From NCBI RefSeq assembly GCF_001625695.1, contig NZ_AUXY01000070.1, positions 1-64,000 of the forward strand: a stretch of 64,000 nucleotides of DNA. The letters run 5' to 3'. Position 1 is the stretch's first letter. Every line of letters begins with the position of its first letter. Of this stretch, positions 9,952-20,545 are shown one piece after another. A program made the position numbers and the translations under genes. The notes under the pieces were generated by a model. It had not been told where the DNA came from. It worked only from the letters and a program-made list of their open reading frames with translations, and searched no databases. This DNA is from Pseudoalteromonas luteoviolacea H33-S (GTDB lineage: Bacteria; Pseudomonadota; Gammaproteobacteria; Enterobacterales; Alteromonadaceae).

Positions 9952-12798
9952 TTAAAGCGACTCAATTTTAGACTTTTGCTCAAGTAACTTAGCTTTTGCA
10001 TCACTGAATTCAGCAAGCTTCGCTTTTTCTTTTGCAAGCACGGCCTCAGGCGCGTTGTTAACAAACTTCTCGTTTGCTAACTTTTTCTCTACTTGTGCAA
10101 GGCCTTTTTCTGCTTTTTCAAGCTGTTTGGCGATACGAGCAAGTTCTGCTTCGACATCAATCAGACCAGCCATCGGGATCATGATTTCTAAATCGCCGAT
10201 AAATGCAGTTGCTGATGCAGGCGCATCGTCTTTATTCGCAAGTACTGTAAATGCTTCTAGCTTAGCCAATGAGCTTAAAAACGCTTGGTTCTCGTCTAGG
10301 CGGCGTTGGTCTTGCTCGCTGACATTTGCCAGTAGTACGTTAAGTGGCTTATTCGGGCTAATATCCATTTCACCACGAATGTTACGAATCGCAAGAATGA
10401 ATTGCTTAACCCACTCTAGGTCAGCCATCGCTTGCTCATCCACAATGTTCGCGTCAAATTCAGGGAAAGCCTGCAACATAATTGTATTTGCTTCAATACC
10501 TGCCAGTGGTGCAACGCGCTGCCAAATTGTTTCAGTAATATAAGGCATTAATGGGTGCATTAGACGCAATAGGCCTTCTAGTACTGTGATCAAAGTATGG
10601 CGTGTACCACGTTGTTGCTCTTCATTGCCTTTGAATAATACCGGCTTGGTTAGCTCTAGATACCAGTCACAGAATTGGTTCCAAGTGAACTCATAAAGCG
10701 TATTTGATGCAAGGTCGAAGCGGTAGTTATCCAAATGCTCTGTAAATGTTTGAACAGTATTTTGGAACTGACCTAAGATCCAGCGATCTGCCAGAGAGTA
10801 TTGCTTAGGTGCATCGTTGAAACCGCAATCTTGTTCCTCTGTGTTCATCAGAACATAGCGACTTGCATTCCATAGCTTATTACAGAAGTTACGGTAGCCT
10901 TCTAGTCGGTTCATATCCCAGTTGATATCACGACCAGTTGAAGCCATTGCTGCAAGGGTAAATCTCAGTGCATCTGTACCATGCGCTTCGATGCCGTCAG
11001 CAAAAGTTTTACGCGTATTTTTCTCAATCTTTTTGGCTAATTGAGGTTGCATCATATTGCCAGTACGTTTAGTTACTAGGCTTTCAAGATCAATACCGTC
11101 AATCATATCAAGCGGATCTAGTACGTTCCCCTTAGACTTTGACATCTTATCGCCATTTTCATCGCGGATAAGGCCCGTAACGTATACCGTTTTGAATGGA
11201 ACCTGTGGTGTGCCATCATCATTCTTCACAAAGTGCATCGTCATCATGATCATACGAGCTACCCAGAAGAAAATGATGTCAAAACCCGTGACAAGTACAT
11301 CTGATGGGTGGAATACTTTTAAGTCTTCTGTGTTTTCTGGCCACCCCTGAGTAGAGAAAGTCCAAAGTGCAGAGGAGAACCAAGTATCAAGCACGTCATC
11401 ATCTTGTGATAGCACAACATCATCAGCTAGATTATTTTCTTTGCGTACCTCGGCTTCATCACGTCCTACGTATACATTACCATCAGCATCGTACCAAGCT
11501 GGAATTCTATGACCCCACCAAAGTTGGCGTGAAATACACCAATCTTGAATGTCGCGCATCCAAGAGAAGTACATGTTTTCGTATTGCTTTGGTACAAATT
11601 GAATGTCACCGTCTTCAACGGCTTTGATTGCAGGTTCAGCAAGAGGCGCTACACGTACATACCATTGATCAGTCAATAACGGCTCAATGACAACACCTGA
11701 ACGGTCGCCATATGGCACGGTTAAGCTGTGGTCGTCAATTTTCTCTAATAGACCTGCCTGTTCAAACTCTTCGATGATCAATTTTCTTGCATCGAAGCGG
11801 TCTAAACCATGGAAGCGCTCAGGAATTGGCGCATCTAAAGTAAGCTCTTTACCATCAAAGGTGTAGCTTTCACCTTGCGTCAGTACTGCTGCATCTTTGT
11901 TGAATACGTTGATCATTGGAAGCTGGTGGCGTTTACCAACTTCATTATCGTTAAAGTCGTGTGCTGGCGTGATTTTTACACAACCTGTGCCTTTTTCCAT
12001 ATCTGCATGCTCATCGGCAACGATAGGGATACGACGATTAACAATAGGAAGTAAAATTTCTTTACCGATAAGATCTTGATAGCGCTCATCATCTGGGTTT
12101 ACTGCTACGCCTGTATCACCTAGCATGGTTTCAGGGCGCGTTGTCGCAACGATGATATAGTCTTTACCGTCTTTGGTCTTAACGCCATCAGCGAGTGGAT
12201 AGCGCAGGTTCCACATGTGGCCTTGCTTGTCTTTGTTTTCTACTTCAAGATCTGAAATTGCTGTGTGTAATTTTGGATCCCAGTTTACTAGGCGTTTACC
12301 ACGGTAAATTAAGTCTTCTTTATATAGGCGAACAAATACTTCTTTAACAGCCTCAGATAGACCTTCATCCATTGTAAAGCGTTCACGGTCCCAATCTACA
12401 GATGCGCCAAGACGTCTAAGCTGCTTTGTGATCGTACCGCCTGATTCATTTTTCCATTTCCAGATGCGGTCAATGAACTCTTCACGACCAAGATCATGTC
12501 TTGTTTTACCTTCTTCAGCTGCAAGTTTACGCTCAACAACCATTTGAGTTGCGATACCAGCGTGGTCTGTACCCACCTGCCATAAAGTATTTTTACCTTT
12601 CATACGCTGATAGCGGGTCAGGGTGTCCATTATGGTGTCTTGGAATGCGTGGCCCATGTGCAGGCTACCTGTGACATTCGGCGGCGGGATCATGATTGAG
12701 TATGCGTCGCCTTGTCCAGAAGGCTTAAAGTAGCCTTTTTCTTCCCAGTCTTGGTATAAAGACTGTTCAATATCTTGTGGATTATAGGTTTTATCCAT
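9952..12798 (-). CDS. valS: Valyl-tRNA synthetase
   Basis: Class I aminoacyl-tRNA synthetase that charges tRNA-Val and edits threonine. The HIGH-type motif HMGH follows PPPNVTGSL near residue 45, and KMSKSKGN is the second class I signature. The large editing insertion lies between them. The C-terminus has the valyl-specific tRNA-binding coiled coil ([20 protein letters not shown]). Length is 948 residues (E. coli 951). It lies 23 bases downstream of holC on the same strand, the usual pepA-holC-valS order. Confidence 0.98.
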   Translation of the reverse strand: MDKTYNPQDIEQSLYQDWEEKGYFKPSGQGDAYSIMIPPPNVTGSLHMGHAFQDTIMDTLTRYQRMKGKNTLWQVGTDHAGIATQMVVERKLAAEEGKTRHDLGREEFIDRIWKWKNESGGTITKQLRRLGASVDWDRERFTMDEGLSEAVKEVFVRLYKEDLIYRGKRLVNWDPKLHTAISDLEVENKDKQGHMWNLRYPLADGVKTKDGKDYIIVATTRPETMLGDTGVAVNPDDERYQDLIGKEILLPIVNRRIPIVADEHADMEKGTGCVKITPAHDFNDNEVGKRHQLPMINVFNKDAAVLTQGESYTFDGKELTLDAPIPERFHGLDRFDARKLIIEEFEQAGLLEKIDDHSLTVPYGDRSGVVIEPLLTDQWYVRVAPLAEPAIKAVEDGDIQFVPKQYENMYFSWMRDIQDWCISRQLWWGHRIPAWYDADGNVYVGRDEAEVRKENNLADDVVLSQDDDVLDTWFSSALWTFSTQGWPENTEDLKVFHPSDVLVTGFDIIFFWVARMIMMTMHFVKNDDGTPQVPFKTVYVTGLIRDENGDKMSKSKGNVLDPLDMIDGIDLESLVTKRTGNMMQPQLAKKIEKNTRKTFADGIEAHGTDALRFTLAAMASTGRDINWDMNRLEGYRNFCNKLWNASRYVLMNTEEQDCGFNDAPKQYSLADRWILGQFQNTVQTFTEHLDNYRFDLASNTLYEFTWNQFCDWYLELTKPVLFKGNEEQQRGTRHTLITVLEGLLRLMHPLMPYITETIWQRVAPLAGIEANTIMLQAFPEFDANIVDEQAMADLEWVKQFILAIRNIRGEMDISPNKPLNVLLANVSEQDQRRLDENQAFLSSLAKLEAFTVLANKDDAPASATAFIGDLEIMIPMAGLIDVEAELARIAKQLEKAEKGLAQVEKKLANEKFVNNAPEAVLAKEKAKLAEFSDAKAKLLEQKSKIESL

Positions 12799-12821
12799 TA
12801 CACAGAACCTTAAAAAATACT

Positions 12822-13268
12822 TTAGTTATCAATTTCTTTCGTTGAAATATTGGCGCCTATAGCGCGCAGTTGTTTGAACCTTTCCCGGGCGGCCTGTTTG
12901 GCCATTGGCTCGACTGGGACAAAGTCATATACTTGCTCAAATCGTCGGACAAAATCCGGGATATGTGTGGCAAGGTTTATCAGAATTGTACGTCGCCCAA
13001 CTGGGGGCATTTGGCCAATTTCCACAGGAGCGCCACCTTTTGGGCCTTCTCCTTGTAGATTATGCGGTACAAAACTGTCAGCATCGAACTGCCACAAATG
13101 TTCATCAATTGCATGGGCTTTTTCTACCGTATCCACGTATATAAAAACACGTTGCCCAGCACGGTACAGTTTAGCAGCACTTCGCGCTGCAAGATCAAAA
13201 TGAGCCGGAACTTGATGACTAGGCTCTTGGTCATGCTTTAACACTAAAAATTGTGCGTTGATTGACAT
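12822..13268 (-). CDS. holC: DNA polymerase III chi subunit
   Basis: Clamp-loader accessory subunit that binds single-stranded-DNA-binding protein and, with psi, links it to polymerase III. The protein is 148 residues (E. coli 147) when started at the ATG at 13268 ([10 protein letters not shown]). An upstream in-frame start would add 31 residues running across the hairpin after pepA. Typical segments are [20 protein letters not shown] and the C-terminal RFKQLRA. It sits between pepA and valS. Confidence 0.93.
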   Translation of the reverse strand: MSINAQFLVLKHDQEPSHQVPAHFDLAARSAAKLYRAGQRVFIYVDTVEKAHAIDEHLWQFDADSFVPHNLQGEGPKGGAPVEIGQMPPVGRRTILINLATHIPDFVRRFEQVYDFVPVEPMAKQAARERFKQLRAIGANISTKEIDN

Positions 13269-13340
13269 GGCATGTGACTTATCTTCGGTACTGAATATAG
13301 CGTACAAAGTAAAAATACTTTGTGCCTGTCCAGCGTTCAA

Positions 13341-13372
13341 AATAAAGCCGCATTCTGACACAGAATACGGCT
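13341..13372 (-). terminator. Probable terminator downstream of pepA
   Basis: A hairpin of 11 paired bases with one mismatch (13346-13357 with 13361-13372). On the minus strand it is followed by TTTATTTT. It lies 77 bases beyond the pepA stop and upstream of holC, which may therefore have its own promoter or depend on read-through. Confidence 0.65.
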
Positions 13373-13449
13373 CTCATCAATCTACAGAAGACCTTAGGGC
13401 CAGTTATTTAACCTTACCCAAAGATCTCGTGAGTATTTACTCAAAAAGT

Positions 13450-14961
13450 TTAATCTTGTAAACCATCCGTGATGTTTGCACGATTTAGCAAGTATTGCAT
13501 TAGCATTGGCACTGGACGGCCTGTTGCGCCTTTATTCGCGCCACTTTTCCAAGCTGTGCCCGCAACATCGATATGTGCCCAATTATATTTCTTGGTAAAT
13601 TTAGATAAGAAGCAAGCAGCAGTAATAGTGCCTGCTGGACGTCCACCTAAGTTAGTGAAATCTGCAAACGGGCTTTTTAGCTGTTCTTGATAATCATCCC
13701 ACAGTGGCAGTTGCCAAGCTCTGTCGCCACTTTGTTCAGACGCTTTAAGCAAGTCGTGTGCAAGTGGGTTGTGGTTTGATAGTAAACCTGAAGCATGGTG
13801 ACCAAGCGCGATAATACAGGCACCTGTTAAGGTCGCAACATCCACAACCGTTTCAGGTTCAAACGCTTCAACATAGGTTAAAGCATCACACAATACTAAT
13901 CGACCTTCAGCATCGGTATTTAGTACTTCAACAGTTTGGCCTGACATGGTTGTTAATATGTCGCCTGGGCGGTATGCACGGCTACTTGGCATGTTTTCGC
14001 AGCCAGCTAAAACACCAATGACATTCAGTGGCAGCTGCATTTCTACCACCGCACGCATTAAACCAAGTACACCAGCGGCACCGCCCATATCGTATTTCAT
14101 CTCATCCATGCCTTCGCCTGGTTTAAGTGAAATACCACCTGAGTCGAACGTTAGGCCTTTACCGACAAATACGACTGGTGCTTGTTTTTCTGATGCCCCG
14201 TTGTAATGGATCACAGACATGACAGACTCATTCTCACTGCCACGTCCAACTGCGAGGTACGAATGCATACCTAGCTCTTCCATTTCCTTTTCACCGACGA
14301 GGTTAACGGTGACATTATCGAACTCTTTAGCTAACAGTTCAGCTTGCTCGCCAAGGTAACGTGGGTTACAAATATTTGGCGGCATATTGGCAACGTCTTT
14401 ACATAGCTTTGCACCTGCAGCAATTGCTAAACCGTGTTCAATGGCGTTTTCACCAATGGTTAACTCTCTGCGAGTTGGCACATTAAAGACGATTTTACGT
14501 AGCGGGCGTCGCGCTTCACTTTTTTTGCTTTTCAGCTGGTTGAATGTATATAGACAGTCTTGTGTGGTCTCAACTGCTTGTCTTACTTTCCAGTAAGTAT
14601 CACGACCTTTAACATGTTGCTCAGTTAAGAAGCAAACCGCTTCCATTGAACCTGTTTCATTTAAGGTATTAATGGTTTTTGAGATAATTTGTTTGTACTG
14701 TTTATCATCAAGCTCACGCTCTTTACCACAACCAACTAATAAAACGCGTTCACTTAATACATTGGGTACATGGTGTAATAACAATACTTGCCCTGGTTTA
14801 CCTTCTAGGTCACCACGGCGCAATAAATTGGAAATATAGCCTTCGCTGATTTTATCCAGCTGCTCACCAACTGGCGATAAACGTCGTGGTTCATACACCC
14901 CAACAACAATACAAGCACTGCGTTGCTTTTCTGGACTACCACTTTTAACGCTGAATTCCAT
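13450..14961 (-). CDS. pepA: Leucyl aminopeptidase PepA
   Basis: Hexameric dizinc M17 aminopeptidase; in E. coli also a DNA-binding factor in Xer recombination and carAB control. The signature NTDAEGRL and the metal-site segment [15 protein letters not shown] are present. Starting at the ATG at 14961 gives 503 residues, the same as E. coli PepA, with an almost identical N-terminus ([16 protein letters not shown]). TAGGAG lies 5 bases upstream. Its gene is divergent from lptF, as in E. coli. Confidence 0.97.
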   Translation of the reverse strand: MEFSVKSGSPEKQRSACIVVGVYEPRRLSPVGEQLDKISEGYISNLLRRGDLEGKPGQVLLLHHVPNVLSERVLLVGCGKERELDDKQYKQIISKTINTLNETGSMEAVCFLTEQHVKGRDTYWKVRQAVETTQDCLYTFNQLKSKKSEARRPLRKIVFNVPTRRELTIGENAIEHGLAIAAGAKLCKDVANMPPNICNPRYLGEQAELLAKEFDNVTVNLVGEKEMEELGMHSYLAVGRGSENESVMSVIHYNGASEKQAPVVFVGKGLTFDSGGISLKPGEGMDEMKYDMGGAAGVLGLMRAVVEMQLPLNVIGVLAGCENMPSSRAYRPGDILTTMSGQTVEVLNTDAEGRLVLCDALTYVEAFEPETVVDVATLTGACIIALGHHASGLLSNHNPLAHDLLKASEQSGDRAWQLPLWDDYQEQLKSPFADFTNLGGRPAGTITAACFLSKFTKKYNWAHIDVAGTAWKSGANKGATGRPVPMLMQYLLNRANITDGLQD

Positions 14962-15156
14962 TGCGACTCCTAAGTCTAAGTTATGCCATTTCAAACTTTA
15001 AATGCCAAACCACATCAAGTTAACTAAGTTACTTTAGTGCAGCTGCACTAGTAGGATATTTGATTTTGATGGCATATAATAAAGTGACTAAAATAACCAG
15101 TTTACTCAAAATTTCCTACTATTCCAGTGAAATGAGACGTTTTATAGGGGCGAACA

Positions 15157-16269
15157 TTGCTAATTTTTCGATATTTGACTGCAGAAGTTTTAAAATCGCA
15201 GGTCGCCGTTTTCCTTACTCTAATGACGATTTTTCTCTCTCAAAAATTTGTCAAAATTTTAGCCGAAGCCTCAGGCGGAGGAATTCCAGGAAAACTCGTA
15301 TTGTCGTTTTTAGCGCTTAATTTACCTAAGTTAGCTGTATATATTCTGCCATTGAGTGTGTTTTTAGGCATTATACTGGCGTATAGCCGGATATACGCAG
15401 ACAGTGAAATGACGGTGTTAAAGGCGTGCGGTGTGAGCGAGTGGTATGTTGTTCGTGTTACGCTTATTTCGAGTTTCTTTGTTGCATTAATTGCCGCGAC
15501 GGTGAGTTTGTACGTGGCGCCATGGGCGGGCGAGAAACAAAACCAATTACGTGAACAAGCAAATGCAGAGTCCGGTCTAACACAATTGCGAGCGGGGCGT
15601 TTTCAGCAAACAGGAAACGAAAAAGCAGTGGTGTTTATTCACAATACCAGTGAGCAGGGCTCTGTTTTAAATAAAGTTTTTGTAGCTCAGTTGCCAGAAA
15701 AAGAGTCCAATAATGCGGCTCGAATTGTCTATGCACAACAAGGTGAAGTCGCTGAAGGGGAATCTGGAGAGCAACAACTGATATTGAAAGATGGCAAACG
15801 CTATGAAACGGATGGATTTAGTCAAGCGTTAAACAAGACTGAATTCGGCAGTTATCAAGTTCAGATCCAAGAGCAAGAAATTGAACGCCGAAGACGTGAA
15901 CTAGAGGACCTACCTTCTAGCCGTTTGTTGGAGCTTAATACACCAGAGGCAATTGCACAATTTCAGTTGCGTATCGCTACGCCTATTTCTATTTTGCTTT
16001 TAACTTTATTAGCGGTGCCGCTCAGTGTTGTGAACCCGCGCCAAGGCAAGTTTGCTAAGCTGGTGCCTGCAATTGGTATTTATTTAGGATATTTTATTTT
16101 ACTCAATGCTGGTAAATATTTAGTGGCAGAGGGCAAGATCCCGCCATCAGTTGGGTTATGGTGGATCCATCTATCCATTTTATTCATCGGGACTTATCTC
16201 ATCGTCAAAGGCAGGCCTTTTGGGGTTTGGCTTAGATCTATGTTGAGAAAGAGGGAGGCAGTCGCATGA
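15157..16269 (+). CDS. lptF: LPS export permease LptF
   Basis: Inner-membrane subunit of the LptB2FG transporter that extracts lipopolysaccharide for transport to the outer membrane. It has membrane segments at about 10-30, 50-80 and 100-120, a periplasmic beta-jellyroll, and three C-terminal membrane segments. Length is 370 residues (E. coli 366). The start is TTG 15157 (MLIFRYLTAEVLKSQ), with AGGGG six bases upstream; no nearby in-frame ATG fits. The stop overlaps the lptG start by four bases (ATGA). Confidence 0.95.
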   Translation: MLIFRYLTAEVLKSQVAVFLTLMTIFLSQKFVKILAEASGGGIPGKLVLSFLALNLPKLAVYILPLSVFLGIILAYSRIYADSEMTVLKACGVSEWYVVRVTLISSFFVALIAATVSLYVAPWAGEKQNQLREQANAESGLTQLRAGRFQQTGNEKAVVFIHNTSEQGSVLNKVFVAQLPEKESNNAARIVYAQQGEVAEGESGEQQLILKDGKRYETDGFSQALNKTEFGSYQVQIQEQEIERRRRELEDLPSSRLLELNTPEAIAQFQLRIATPISILLLTLLAVPLSVVNPRQGKFAKLVPAIGIYLGYFILLNAGKYLVAEGKIPPSVGLWWIHLSILFIGTYLIVKGRPFGVWLRSMLRKREAVA

Positions 16270-17333
16270 TGAAAATGCTTGATTGGTATTTAGGTCGAAG
16301 TATTTTGCAAACTACGAGTTTCGCATTATTAGTATTTGTCGGCATAAATACACTTATTAAGTTCATCGAGCAGCTTCGCTCAGTCGGTCGAGGCACTTAT
16401 GAAGTGTCTGATGCACTATTATTCACTCTGTATAGTGTGCCAAGTGACATCGTGGTGTTTTTCCCTATGGCTGCCTTGATAGGCGGTTTGACGGGTCTGG
16501 GGGCATTGGCCTCAAGTAGTGAGCTAGTGGTGATGCAAGCTGCGGGTATGTCGCGCCTACAAATTATTGGGTCGGTGATGAAAACCGCGACCATATTAGC
16601 AATATGTATGATGGCTCTCGGAGAGTGGGGGGCGCCGGAAGCAGAGCGTACCGCTAAACAGTTAAGAAATCAGGCAATTTATGGTGGAGAAGTCTACGAT
16701 GCACAGAAGGGGCTATGGGCAAAAGATGGAAATAACTTTATCAATATAGCCAATGTTGAGAAGTCAGGTGAACTGACCAATATCAATATTTATCATTTTT
16801 CTGATGACTTAAACTTAGAAAAAATTACCAGAGCACAGTCTGCAGTCACCTCTGAACAAGGGTGGATGCTTAAAGCGGTAGAAGAAGTGCAAATTAGTGA
16901 CGAACAAGTTAGCACCTACTATGCGCAAACAAAGCTTTATGGTTCTCAGCTTACGATTGATAGGCTAGGGGTTGCTTCATTTGAACCTGAGTCTTTGTCA
17001 TTTTCAGGCTTATTATCGTACTTAAAATACCTTGAACAAAACGAACAAGATACCAGTAATTACGAACTAGCGTTATGGCGAAAAGTGATGCAACCAGTCA
17101 CGATTGCGGTGATGTTGTTGGTTGCCTTGTCATTTATTTTTGGACCATTACGTTCAGTGAGTATGGGGGCAAGAATTATAATGGGCGTGGTAACTGGCTT
17201 GATCTTCCATTTGAGTAATGAAGTATTTGGCCCAATTGTCATGGTGTATCAAATTTCGCCGTTTGTTGGCGCAGTCATGCCGAGCATTATTTTTACACTC
17301 GTGGCGATGTATTTTTTACAGCGAAGACAATAG
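16266..17333 (+). CDS. lptG: LPS export permease LptG
   Basis: Partner of LptF in the LptB2FG lipopolysaccharide exporter. It has the same architecture: membrane segments at about 15-35, 60-80 and 100-120, a periplasmic domain, then three C-terminal membrane segments. Length is 355 residues (E. coli 360). It is coupled to lptF by an ATGA overlap. A strong hairpin follows immediately. Confidence 0.95.
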   Translation: MMKMLDWYLGRSILQTTSFALLVFVGINTLIKFIEQLRSVGRGTYEVSDALLFTLYSVPSDIVVFFPMAALIGGLTGLGALASSSELVVMQAAGMSRLQIIGSVMKTATILAICMMALGEWGAPEAERTAKQLRNQAIYGGEVYDAQKGLWAKDGNNFINIANVEKSGELTNINIYHFSDDLNLEKITRAQSAVTSEQGWMLKAVEEVQISDEQVSTYYAQTKLYGSQLTIDRLGVASFEPESLSFSGLLSYLKYLEQNEQDTSNYELALWRKVMQPVTIAVMLLVALSFIFGPLRSVSMGARIIMGVVTGLIFHLSNEVFGPIVMVYQISPFVGAVMPSIIFTLVAMYFLQRRQ

Positions 17334-17357
17334 AAAGGCGCCAATGGCGCCTTTTTT
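17334..17357. terminator. Terminator between lptG and RDD gene
   Basis: A perfect 9-bp stem (AAAGGCGCC, loop AAT, GGCGCCTTT) followed by a T-run on the plus strand. It overlaps the end of lptG and lies 6 bases from the end of the convergent RDD gene, so it may serve both. Confidence 0.9.
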
Positions 17358-17362
17358 ATGTA

Positions 17363-17860
17363 TCAATCTAAACTATCGTAGACTCTTTTGTTTTCTTCTT
17401 TACTGAGCACGAGTACTTCAGTCCCGCTTAGTAAGTCTTGTAATGCACGCTTGTGCTTTATATCAAAGAGCACAAGTACGTTTCCTAAGCCTAATAAAGC
17501 TGTTAGGCTTCTTAGAATAGCTTGAGGCCAGGTTAGCAATTTACCATCAGGGTTTTGCACTTTCAGTCGCCAAGCTCTCATGCCAATTGTTTGGCCGCTT
17601 TTTGTCCAAAAATAAGAAAAGAAAGAGACTGACACAATAACAAGCAATACTGAACGGCTGTAATATAAAGCGGGTGTTGTTTGAATAAGGGCAGACACAT
17701 CTTCATGTCCTTCTAATGAATACCAGCCTAGAGATAACATGCCTTGAACTAGACCCAAAAAAACTACGGTTGTGAGCATTGCAAAAGCGATAACAACGAG
17801 CGCATCATATATTAACGATGCCACTCTTCTATTAAACCCAGCACGAGGAAAAGTTGACAT
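17363..17860 (-). CDS. RDD family membrane protein
   Basis: A 165-residue membrane protein of the RDD family. The N-terminal motif begins with AGFNRRVASLIYDALVV, where the usual RDD pattern reads R-x(3)-S-x(2)-Y-D. About three hydrophobic segments follow, then the second conserved block GQTIGMRAWRLKV. RDD proteins are thought to act in transport, but no substrate is known. It is convergent with lptG. Confidence 0.88.
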   Translation of the reverse strand: MSTFPRAGFNRRVASLIYDALVVIAFAMLTTVVFLGLVQGMLSLGWYSLEGHEDVSALIQTTPALYYSRSVLLVIVSVSFFSYFWTKSGQTIGMRAWRLKVQNPDGKLLTWPQAILRSLTALLGLGNVLVLFDIKHKRALQDLLSGTEVLVLSKEENKRVYDSLD

Positions 17861-17987
17861 TTAAAAACCTATCTAAAATCGTATCGCGATATTTTACACT
17901 TAATATAGACACTTATAGATAAAACCTCGATATTTTATGATTTTGGTCAAATACAAAGCACTTGAACATATTTATTAAAGAAATTGC

Positions 17988-18015
17988 TTGCGGGGCTGTC
18001 ACATATTTGTATAAT
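17988..18015 (+). promoter_or_regulatory. Promoter of tRNA-Leu
   Basis: A perfect -10 TATAAT at 18010-18015, with TTGCGG at 17988-17993 as -35 and a 16-base spacer. The bases after the -10 are G-rich, as in stable-RNA promoters. The tRNA begins about 87 bases after the predicted start. Confidence 0.7.
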
Positions 18016-18108
18016 GCAGGGCATAGAGACGAGGGCAAATAAAAAAAGCCTAAGCTCAAAGTGGTTTTTCTTTATCTTCTCAAAGCTAGAAGATTAAAGA
18101 AAAATGAT

Positions 18109-18193
18109 GCCAGTGTGATGGAATTGGTAGACATGACGGATTCAAAATCCGTTGCCTTCGGGCGTGGCGGTTCAAGTCCGCCCACTGGTACCA
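18109..18193 (+). tRNA. tRNA-Leu (anticodon CAA)
   Basis: An 85-base type II tRNA. The acceptor stem GCCAGTG pairs with CACTGGT. The anticodon arm ACGGA-TTCAAAA-TCCGT places CAA at the anticodon position. A long variable arm, the T-arm GGCGG-TTCAAGT-CCGCC, and an encoded CCA end are present. It reads UUG codons. The gene stands alone, with its own promoter and terminator. Confidence 0.97.
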
Positions 18194-18202
18194 CTTTTTA
18201 TA

Positions 18203-18228
18203 GCCTCAGAGTTTTCTGAGGCTTTTTT
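18203..18228 (+). terminator. Terminator of tRNA-Leu
   Basis: An 8-bp perfect stem (GCCTCAGA / TCTGAGGC) with a 4-base loop and a T6 run, starting ten bases after the tRNA 3' end. Confidence 0.9.
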
Positions 18229-18318
18229 ATTTGTATTTCAAAAAAATACACTTCACTTTTTTACCTTCATACCCAGCATACAAACAGTTTCCTGCAGTTT
18301 TAAAGTTCAGACTTAAAA

Positions 18319-18561
18319 TTACTCTTGTAGCTTGATTGGTGCCTTATAAACACTCAACAGATAACTTTTTTCTTTAGGGGAAAGTTTAAGGCCTTCTAGG
18401 ATCTCCATATCGATTTTCACAGGTTCATCGTGTTTAATCATGTAAATAATAGAATCAGCAAGGCGTACTTTATTCCGCGTAGACATTTGGACATAAGTTG
18501 TATATATGACAGCAGGTACTATGAGTATTAATAATACGAATAGGGCTATGAAAATTTCCAT
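18319..18561 (-). CDS. Small single-span membrane protein
   Basis: An 80-residue protein with one N-terminal hydrophobic segment (about 2-25) followed by a charged, probably cytoplasmic, domain. I do not recognise a family. It is convergent with the tRNA terminator region and divergent from the histidine kinase gene, with about 160 bases between. A GAGA-type ribosome site precedes the ATG. Confidence 0.65.
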   Translation of the reverse strand: MEIFIALFVLLILIVPAVIYTTYVQMSTRNKVRLADSIIYMIKHDEPVKIDMEILEGLKLSPKEKSYLLSVYKAPIKLQE

Positions 18562-18724
18562 TTTATTTCTCGCAGGCAGAAGTCAAAAACAATGATGTCA
18601 ATTGTTGGCATAAAATAGTTCATAAAAAGATATTATGACTTTGAAATGTTCTCTTTCGCAGAAAAGTTTAATAAATACCATAATAATTTTCTTCGACTAA
18701 ACTTTAGTTGGGGCAAAATTCAGT

Positions 18725-20545
18725 ATGGGGCAGTTTGTGCAGTTAAGGCAGTCACTTTTACTTTTCAAAACAGCAGCAGTAGGATCAGCCATTGTGATCA
18801 TTATTGCAAGTTGGTTTCTTTACGTTCAATTACAACAAACAAGGCAGTTAAATGATCACCTGTTTCAATTACAAACACAAATTCAGCGTTTGTTAGACCA
18901 AGAAGAACGGTTTCTTATCGAACGTCAAAGAGATAGCCTCGCTTCTATTGAGGATGATAGATTCTCTTACCGAGAAAGTTATAGTGTGCTGCTCAGTATG
19001 TTAGTTGCCCAGCAACGAGATCTTGACTTGCTGTTTAAGCTAGATGAAGAAGTAAAACGTTTTACACTTAAATATGAGCAGCTAGCTTCAATGCAAGCTC
19101 TGCTGGGGTATGATAAAGAAGAAGGTGTTTATGGCAATTTTAGGCGTCAAGCACATGCGCTGCAAGATATTGCCAAGCAAACATCATATCCGCAATTGGA
19201 AATACTTTTGTTGGAGTTACGGCGTCGAGAAAAGGATTTTTTGTTGCGACTAGATCCTAATTATTTATTGATACATCAAGATCTACTAGCTCGAACAGAG
19301 CAGCTTATTACTACCCAGTTTCCCGACAAGTCGCAGGACTTGATGTCTATACTAAATCAGTATCAACAAGGGTTTAAGACTTATATTAGTGTGTTACAGA
19401 AGCAAGGGCTAGATCACAGCCAAGGCGTAAGAGCTGAATTGCATCAGTTAAAGCTCTCAATCAGAAGCCACTTCGAAGTTGTATCAAAACAACTGTTTAA
19501 TGAAGACCTGACTGAGAAGCAAAACTTAATCCTCACGTGTCTTGTGATCATTGTCCTGATCAGCTGTTTTAGCCTGCTGTTGTTGTATATTCTTAATACC
19601 CGCATTTCTGACCATATTATTTCTATCAGCCGTGTACTCAAAAACGTTGCACAGCATGAGGACTTTTCGATCCGCGTTAATATTGAGGGAGAAGACGAAA
19701 TTGCTCAAATAGCCCATCATTTGGATAGTCTACTGGCATTTATAGAAACGTTGCTAGAACGTCTCAGTGCTGCTCAACAAAGATTGATTGAAGAGGCGAA
19801 AATGGCCAGTTTAGGCAATATGGTCAGCGGTTTTGCCCATGAACTTAATACGCCGTTGGGTGTGGCAATTACTAGCCAATCTCACCTGAAAGAGCAAGTT
19901 GAAGTACTTAAAAAGGACTTGGAATCAGGACAGCTGCAAAAGCATGCATTAACGAACTTGATAGCAGAGGCCGAGTCTGCACTGTCTCTATTAGAAAACA
20001 ATTTACTGCGGACAGCCTCGCTGATCGATGATTTTAAAAAAGTGTCGGTACAGCAAGAATATGATGAGATACAAGAGTTCAATCTTAAGGCCCTTGTGAG
20101 TGGCGTACTTGATTGTTATCAGCATGAGTTAAGCACGCCTGATTATCATATGGAGATAGAAATTCCAGAGCAGTTAATGCTAAAAAGTTACCCGAATGTA
20201 TTTGTTCAGGTTTTTACCTACAGTCTCAGTAACTGTATTCAGCATGCAAAAAGAGAGGGTCAATTACTTAACATTGTTATTTCTGCTTTGGTCGTGAACG
20301 ATTATATACACCTCTATATTAAAGATGATGGTAAAGGCATAGATAAAGAGTTATTGCCGATTATTTTTGAACCATTTATAACAACACAAAGAAATCAAGG
20401 TGGTATTGGGTTAGGTCTAAGCATTATTTATAACTTAGTGACACAAAAACTTGGCGGGGAAGTGAAAATACAAAGCCCCGCGCATGGCGGGGCTTGTTTG
20501 CATATTATTTTAGCTAATTCGCCTTTTCGATTAGCGGGTGATTAG
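18725..20545 (+). CDS. Sensor histidine kinase, orphan
   Basis: A 606-residue membrane histidine kinase. It has a transmembrane segment at about 15-33, a helical periplasmic sensor region (about 34-265), a second membrane segment at about 267-289, and a HAMP domain with a coiled coil. The phospho-acceptor motif FAHELNTPLG has its His near residue 372. The ATP-binding domain has N, DDGKGI and GIGLGLSI boxes. No response regulator lies nearby, so it is an orphan kinase with unknown partner and signal. Its last four bases overlap the end of the convergent DUF885 gene. Confidence 0.9.
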   Translation: MGQFVQLRQSLLLFKTAAVGSAIVIIIASWFLYVQLQQTRQLNDHLFQLQTQIQRLLDQEERFLIERQRDSLASIEDDRFSYRESYSVLLSMLVAQQRDLDLLFKLDEEVKRFTLKYEQLASMQALLGYDKEEGVYGNFRRQAHALQDIAKQTSYPQLEILLLELRRREKDFLLRLDPNYLLIHQDLLARTEQLITTQFPDKSQDLMSILNQYQQGFKTYISVLQKQGLDHSQGVRAELHQLKLSIRSHFEVVSKQLFNEDLTEKQNLILTCLVIIVLISCFSLLLLYILNTRISDHIISISRVLKNVAQHEDFSIRVNIEGEDEIAQIAHHLDSLLAFIETLLERLSAAQQRLIEEAKMASLGNMVSGFAHELNTPLGVAITSQSHLKEQVEVLKKDLESGQLQKHALTNLIAEAESALSLLENNLLRTASLIDDFKKVSVQQEYDEIQEFNLKALVSGVLDCYQHELSTPDYHMEIEIPEQLMLKSYPNVFVQVFTYSLSNCIQHAKREGQLLNIVISALVVNDYIHLYIKDDGKGIDKELLPIIFEPFITTQRNQGGIGLGLSIIYNLVTQKLGGEVKIQSPAHGGACLHIILANSPFRLAGD

